A DNA stretch of 64,000 nt from Bacteroidota bacterium (lineage in GTDB: Bacteria > Bacteroidota > Bacteroidia > Chitinophagales > Chitinophagaceae). The notes below the pieces were generated by a model, which made no database searches, had not been told where the DNA came from, and worked only from the letters and a program-made list of their open reading frames with translations. The position numbers were made by a program, and so were the translations under genes. How positions within the stretch are numbered: the first letter of the stretch is position 1; every line of letters begins with the position of its first letter. The stretch covers positions 1-64,000 of the forward strand of contig JAEZAM010000077.1 of assembly GCA_023430465.1 (NCBI GenBank), written 5' to 3'. Of the stretch, positions 59,681 through 64,000 are shown in pieces.

Positions 59681-60985
59681 TTGCTAGTTTATTCCACCGC
59701 CATATCACCCCGCTTGCAATACATCACCAAGCTTGCCGGTGAGGCCATTTGCGGTGATGAATGGAACGTTACCAGTGATCTTGACGAGTACCTGCGTTAT
59801 CCCGGCCCCCGCATCAACTACAGCACCGCTAGGCAACCGAACGATTTACTATTCATCTATCCGCATGGTTTGCTGCATGAAACCGGCGTGCGAGTGATTG
59901 ACGCAACTGTTTTTACAACAAACGAATACCCCATACTTTTTCCCACAGATGGCGATCTGCCCTTCGATGTGTTTGCCGCCAGTTTCTGGTTACTCACCCG
60001 CTACGAAGAATATCTGCCGCATGAGAAGGACATGTATGGAAGATATGCCCACCAGAACTCCCTTGCCTGGCGGGAGGGGTTTCTTGATAAGCCGGTTGTC
60101 AATCGGTGGTTCAATGAACTTGCGTCCGGGCTTGCGCTTCGAATGCCCGGCATCGCGCTGAAGAAGAAAGAATTTACATTTCGGCCAACCTATGATATAG
60201 ATATCGCATGGAGCTATCTCAATAAAGGCATCATGCGTAACCTGCTGGGGAGTATAAAGGATATAGTGACACTAAAGCCGATACGGCTGGGCATCCGGTG
60301 GCGTGTATTGGCATTTGATCTGCCGGATCCATATGATGCCTATGAATGGATGGATCAGTTGCATTCCGAATTGCAGGTTGCGCCCGTCTATTTTTTCCTG
60401 GTAGCGCGGGATCGCGGGAAATATGATTACAACATCTCACCGACGAAGCCTGCACTCCGCACGTTGATCAAGGGCCACTCATTGAAATACGAGACAGGCG
60501 TTCACCCCTCCTGGAAGTCTGGTGATCAGCCCGGCTATGTCGGTTATGAGAAAAGCCTGATAGAGGCTGTTACGGGGAAGAAAGTGATACATTCACGACA
60601 GCATTATATACGGATGGACCTGCCAAAGACATACCGCACGCTGATCGACGCCGGTATACTGCATGATTATTCGATGGGCTATGGCAGCATCAATGGTTTC
60701 AGGGCATCCTATAGTTCACCGTATCGGTGGTATGACCTTGACCGGGAAGAAGCCACCAATCTTACTCTTCATCCATTCTGCTATATGGAAGCGAATTCAT
60801 ACTATGAGCAGAAATATACCCCGGACCAGGCATTGACGGAGATGCGCCACTATGCCGCACAACTCCGCGATACCGGCGGTACAATGATCACGATCTGGCA
60901 CAACCATTTCCTCGGCACGGAACCGGTATTTGCGGAATGGAAAAGAATTTATGAAGTATTCTTACGGGAAATGAGCGGCGGGTGA
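59681..60985 (+). CDS. Polysaccharide deacetylase-family protein
   Basis: A 434-residue protein assigned to the polysaccharide deacetylase (NodB-like) superfamily in the Bacteroidota form with a long N-terminal DUF7033-type domain. Features include FRPTYDIDIAWSYLNKG (the first metal-binding Asp region), EVGVHPSW-like ETGVHPSWKSG (histidine motif), SRQHYIRMDLPKTYRTL and a closing ITIWHNHFLG. There is no signal peptide. It starts at a TTG five bases after lutB. Members sit in polysaccharide or surface-glycan loci, but no glycan genes are adjacent here; substrate and cell location are unknown. Confidence 0.85.
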   Translation: MLVYSTAISPRLQYITKLAGEAICGDEWNVTSDLDEYLRYPGPRINYSTARQPNDLLFIYPHGLLHETGVRVIDATVFTTNEYPILFPTDGDLPFDVFAASFWLLTRYEEYLPHEKDMYGRYAHQNSLAWREGFLDKPVVNRWFNELASGLALRMPGIALKKKEFTFRPTYDIDIAWSYLNKGIMRNLLGSIKDIVTLKPIRLGIRWRVLAFDLPDPYDAYEWMDQLHSELQVAPVYFFLVARDRGKYDYNISPTKPALRTLIKGHSLKYETGVHPSWKSGDQPGYVGYEKSLIEAVTGKKVIHSRQHYIRMDLPKTYRTLIDAGILHDYSMGYGSINGFRASYSSPYRWYDLDREEATNLTLHPFCYMEANSYYEQKYTPDQALTEMRHYAAQLRDTGGTMITIWHNHFLGTEPVFAEWKRIYEVFLREMSGG

Positions 60986-60986
60986 C

Positions 60987-62018
60987 CTACATGCCTTCCG
61001 GTTCGGGTTGCTCAGGCGGCGGCAATGCAGCCTTGAACGCTTTATTTACCAGGTATAAACCTGAAAGAGTAATTGCTCCGCCCACTGCGATAAAAAGGGT
61101 GAGGTGCTCATCAAACAATGCCCAACCCATCAAAACAGCCACAACTGGATTGATGTATGCGTAGATCGATGCCTGCTCAGTGGGCAGATGTTGCAGGGCA
61201 TAGAGATAGGCAATGAAAGCAACGATCGATCCGAAGATCACCAGGTAGGCAATAGCCGCCCAGGATTGCCAGGGAATTTCACTAATCGGAATGGAGTAAG
61301 AAGTACCTGTGATGGGCTCGGACACGGATGTAAATGCTGTAAGGACCAGCCCGGCGATCATCATCTGCAGACCCAGGCTGAAATAAGGATTGAAATTGAC
61401 CGCCTGCTTTTTTGTATACAGTGTGCCGAAGGCCCATGTCAGCGTAGCAAGCAGTGAAAGGAAAATGCCAAACCGAAAATCCGGATTGAAAAAATCCTGG
61501 AGGTGCTCATAGAATATCACACATATACCACCGAAGCCGATCAGCAGACCCACGATTGCTTTGGTGGGTATGCGGCTGCCCCTGGAAAACAATCCTATGA
61601 TCACAAGCCATAACGGAAAGATAGCTCCGATGATAGCCGCCAGGCCGGCGGATATGTTGTATTTCAGTCCAAGCGTACTAAGGCCGTTGCTCATGATGAA
61701 GTTTAGAAAACAAAGCACCAGGATCGTGAGCCATTCTTTGCGACGCGGAAGTGTGGCGCGGCGGGCGAGGAAGAAAATTACATAACAACAACCACCCAGG
61801 AATTGACGTATCCCTGCCAGTTGCAGTGCGGGCATATGGCGCACCCCCTCTTTGGAGGCGATCCAGGTGGTGCCCCAGAAAAAGCAGACCAATGCAAGCG
61901 CGAAGATGGCTTTTGCACGGGCTTCTTTCCGGTGAATCGTCAGCGGGTTGAAAACCGACAACTGCTTCAGCGCATGCCCCGTATGCGTAAGGGTTTTGTA
62001 TAGATCAAAACGGGCCAT
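60987..62018 (-). CDS. EamA/DMT-family transporter
   Basis: A 343-residue inner-membrane protein with ten predicted helices formed by two EamA repeats (first: CFFWGTTWIASKEGVRHMP; second: ATLTWAFGTLYTKKQA, then LPTEQASIYAYINPVVAVLMGW). Such permeases export amino acids or other metabolites; the substrate cannot be inferred. The ATG at 62018 shares one base with the purH stop codon (TAATG), so it is translationally coupled to purH. One base separates its stop codon from that of the convergent deacetylase gene. Confidence 0.92.
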   Translation of the reverse strand: MARFDLYKTLTHTGHALKQLSVFNPLTIHRKEARAKAIFALALVCFFWGTTWIASKEGVRHMPALQLAGIRQFLGGCCYVIFFLARRATLPRRKEWLTILVLCFLNFIMSNGLSTLGLKYNISAGLAAIIGAIFPLWLVIIGLFSRGSRIPTKAIVGLLIGFGGICVIFYEHLQDFFNPDFRFGIFLSLLATLTWAFGTLYTKKQAVNFNPYFSLGLQMMIAGLVLTAFTSVSEPITGTSYSIPISEIPWQSWAAIAYLVIFGSIVAFIAYLYALQHLPTEQASIYAYINPVVAVLMGWALFDEHLTLFIAVGGAITLSGLYLVNKAFKAALPPPEQPEPEGM

Positions 62019-63538
62019 TAATGTTTGAAATGACGCATGCCGGTGATGACCATTGCCAGGGAATGTTCTTTGCAATAGTTGATCGAGTCCGCGTCACGGA
62101 TCGAGCCCCCCGGTTGGATGTATGCGGTCACCCCGGCCTGGTGGCCAAGCTTCACGCAGTCATCGAACGGAAAGAAAGCATCGCTGGCCATTACGGCGCC
62201 GGCCAGGTCGAACTTAAATTGACGGGATTTATCTACTGCCTGGCGAAGCGAATCGATGCGGCTGGTTTGTCCGCAACCCTTTCCTATCAGTTGTTTATTT
62301 TTTACCAGTGCAATGGCATTTGATTTAAGATGCTTGCAGAGCAGGTTGGCAAACTCCAGGTCTGCTTTTTCTTCCGGCGCGGTTTCCCTTCCTCCGCTTT
62401 CTTTCCACTCGGCATAGTTGCCTTCATCTGTACCCTGTACCAGCACTCCGTTCAGCAGGGATTTATACTGGAAGGTTGTCGCCGGCTGTGCTTTGAGCTG
62501 AAGGAGGATGCGGTTCTTCTTTGACCGAAGCAGGGTGAGGGCATCGTCGTCAAATGAAGGAGCAATGAGCACTTCAAAGAAGATCTCATTGATGGCCTGT
62601 GCAGTTTGCTTGTCGATATTTCCATTTGTTACCAGCACACCACCAAATGCACTCTCGGGATCTCCGGCAAGTGCAGCTTCCCAGCTTGCCGAGGTCGCAG
62701 ATCGCTGTGCCGCCCCGCATACATTGGTATGCTTGATGATAGCGAACGTGACGTCATGGCCGCTTTTGAACTCCCTGATCAATTGCATGGCAGCGTCCAC
62801 ATCCACGAGGTTGTTGTAAGAGAGTTCTTTCCCGTTCAACTGGGTGAACAGCTTTTCTATTTCTCCATAAAAGGTTCCGGACTGATGCGGGTTCTCACCA
62901 TAACGCATCGTTTTTGGACCGGGAACAGACTCAACGAAATACAGTGATTCTGTTGAGGAAAAATATTTTGAGATGGCCACATCATAATGCGCCACCGTTT
63001 CAAAGGCTTTGGCAGCAAATGATCTTCTTTGTTCAAGTGTGGTAGAGGTCTGTTGATCCCGCAAAAGTGTTTCCAATGCAGTGTAATCTTTTTTGGCCGC
63101 TATTACCACCAGGTCCCGGAAGTTCTTTGCTGCTGCGCGGATCATGGACGGGCCGCCGATATCTATTTTTTCAATGATTGCTTTTTCATCATTCGTGCTG
63201 GCCACCGTTTCCTCAAAGGGGTATAGGTCCACGATCACAAGATCTATCTCGGGTATGCCATATTGCTGCATCTCGCGAAGGTGCTGCTCATCATCGCGTT
63301 TACCCAGTATACCACCAAACACTGTAGGGTGAAGCGTTTTGACCCGTCCGCCAAGGATTGAAGGATAAGTGGTGAGCGACTCCACCGGCGTCACCGGTAC
63401 AATTAGCTGCTCGATAAATTGCTGGGTGCCGCCCGTAGAGTAAATGGTAACATCATTTTCATGAAGAAGGCGTACGATGTTCTCGAGACCATCTTTGTAA
63501 AAGACCGAAATCAGTGCAGACTTGATTTTTTTTTGCAT
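62018..63538 (-). CDS. purH: Bifunctional AICAR transformylase/IMP cyclohydrolase
   Basis: Catalyses the last two steps of purine synthesis. With the start at 63538 the protein is 506 residues, the family norm. An N-terminal IMP cyclohydrolase domain (MGS-like fold, STGGTQQFIEQL) is followed by the C-terminal transformylase with the Lys-His pair in AIIKHTNVCGAA and the CVKLGHQAGVTAYIQPGGSIRD segment. A frame extension of 23 residues upstream overlaps the promoter and is unconserved. It heads a two-gene unit with the EamA transporter. Confidence 0.96.
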   Translation of the reverse strand: MQKKIKSALISVFYKDGLENIVRLLHENDVTIYSTGGTQQFIEQLIVPVTPVESLTTYPSILGGRVKTLHPTVFGGILGKRDDEQHLREMQQYGIPEIDLVIVDLYPFEETVASTNDEKAIIEKIDIGGPSMIRAAAKNFRDLVVIAAKKDYTALETLLRDQQTSTTLEQRRSFAAKAFETVAHYDVAISKYFSSTESLYFVESVPGPKTMRYGENPHQSGTFYGEIEKLFTQLNGKELSYNNLVDVDAAMQLIREFKSGHDVTFAIIKHTNVCGAAQRSATSASWEAALAGDPESAFGGVLVTNGNIDKQTAQAINEIFFEVLIAPSFDDDALTLLRSKKNRILLQLKAQPATTFQYKSLLNGVLVQGTDEGNYAEWKESGGRETAPEEKADLEFANLLCKHLKSNAIALVKNKQLIGKGCGQTSRIDSLRQAVDKSRQFKFDLAGAVMASDAFFPFDDCVKLGHQAGVTAYIQPGGSIRDADSINYCKEHSLAMVITGMRHFKH

Positions 63539-63577
63539 AACTGTACTTTGAGGAATAATAGAGTGGCAGGCAGGGCG

Positions 63578-63608
63578 CAAAGGTAAGTTTCCGTCAATAG
63601 ATAGCAAA
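63578..63608 (-). promoter_or_regulatory. Promoter of purH inside the comEC stop region
   Basis: On the minus strand a TTTG (63605-63608) and a -7 box TACCTTTG (63578-63585) are 19 bases apart. The -33 element lies inside the last codons of comEC. Confidence 0.6.
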
Positions 63609-64000
63609 GGCGCCCTCCTCGGAAATCACATGAACGTCTGTTCCCAGCTCCTTGAAACCGGCAATAAGCCTGGATTTACTGTTGCGACTGATATTTCCCG
63701 TTATCACAACTTTTTTCGGCTGATAATGCGTAGCGAGTGCAATGGCCGTTAGTCGCGTAGTGCCTGCAATCAGCAACACATCGGCCTTCACAAACCTGGC
63801 GGATAACCGGTCACCATGCACGACCGCAATTGTTTTTTTATTCCAGGATATGTTACAGGTGCGCGTACTCATGGCCTGGGTTGGCTGCTCCTGCAAGCGT
63901 GCATGAATGTGATGCGGTTGAAGGTGAAAGTTAAATGCAGAGGCTTCCAACCCTGATTTGTCGCCCAGGTACCGCCACTCCCGCCCGTCTATGAACACGA
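63594..64000 (-). CDS. comEC: ComEC/Rec2-family competence protein, C-terminal part only
   Basis: Only the 3' 135 codons are in the window; the frame stays open to the right edge. The visible part resembles the C-terminal metallo-beta-lactamase-like end of ComEC, the channel that passes single-stranded DNA across the inner membrane. It shows the alternating strand and helix pattern with AVVHGDRLSARFVKADVLLIAG and a short final IPE-like segment (here ISEEGAFAIY). Catalytic metal motifs would lie upstream, outside the window. With comF, radA and ssb nearby, natural competence is plausible. The family assignment rests on a short fragment. Confidence 0.65.
   Translation of the reverse strand, partial: VFIDGREWRYLGDKSGLEASAFNFHLQPHHIHARLQEQPTQAMSTRTCNISWNKKTIAVVHGDRLSARFVKADVLLIAGTTRLTAIALATHYQPKKVVITGNISRNSKSRLIAGFKELGTDVHVISEEGAFAIY

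Overview
The window reads as a stretch of chromosome from a Bacteroidota bacterium, most likely Chitinophagaceae-like. The evidence is a sigma/anti-sigma/SusC/SusD locus, gliding and type IX secretion genes (gldH, gldE, gldD), promoters of the Bacteroidota TAnnTTTG type, few Shine-Dalgarno sites, and several families with Bacteroidota-style sequences (BatD, RicT, a degenerate arginase-like protein). Gene density is high. I see no rRNA, tRNA, CRISPR array, transposase, integrase or phage gene. The only mobile-looking DNA is short intergenic repeats.

Layout. 0-7.5 kb: superoxide dismutase, then an ECF sigma factor, FecR, SusC and SusD. 7.7-15 kb: TadA, a YtxH protein, aldehyde dehydrogenase, glutathione peroxidase, an SMR transporter, a membrane-anchored MutS-like ATPase, DusB and a CPBP protease. 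15-18 kb: phospholipid genes cdsA and psd, a HAD phosphatase and an SDR. 18-23 kb: BatD, then a probable operon yicC-gldH-histidine kinase-response regulator. 23.7-32.4 kb: lpxD, a carboxypeptidase-regulatory-domain protein, pheS-hydroxyacyl-CoA dehydrogenase-SDR, an arginase-like protein, a Gfo/Idh/MocA oxidoreductase and a PBP4-type carboxypeptidase. 32.4-48.9 kb: mutL, a GH3/serine-hydrolase fusion, ricT, holB, a second glutathione peroxidase, a beta-helix lipoprotein, comF, radA, a zinc peptidase, RNase E/G, a 31-residue ribosomal-type protein, a TPR protein and HU. 49-57 kb: mutY, a three-gene LpoB/COG3014 lipoprotein operon, ssb, gldE, gldD and a TPR membrane protein. 57.2-64 kb: an intergenic repeat cluster, a DUF3109 protein, LutB, a polysaccharide deacetylase, an EamA transporter, purH, and the 3' end of comEC running off the window.

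Functional threads. Genome maintenance and competence genes are frequent (mutL, mutY, radA, ssb, holB, HU, comF, comEC, MutS-like). Envelope biogenesis is the second theme (cdsA, psd, lpxD, PBP4, LpoB, the NagZ-like fusion, Gld proteins). Oxidative defence is the third (sod, two glutathione peroxidases, mutY).

The least-explained material is between the genes. There are hexanucleotide arrays (YTRAGG) that start within a few bases of stop codons in three places. Heptanucleotide arrays of unrelated sequence occur in three other gaps. A 131-bp tandem repeat carries REP-like nested palindromes, with a single diverged copy 50 kb away. Two divergent gaps share a 15-bp box, stem-loops and DnaA-box-like sites. 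No complete new defence or biosynthetic system could be supported. The best leads are these repeat families, the membrane-anchored MutS, a MutL lacking its nuclease motifs, the gldH/two-component operon and the TPR membrane protein behind gldD.
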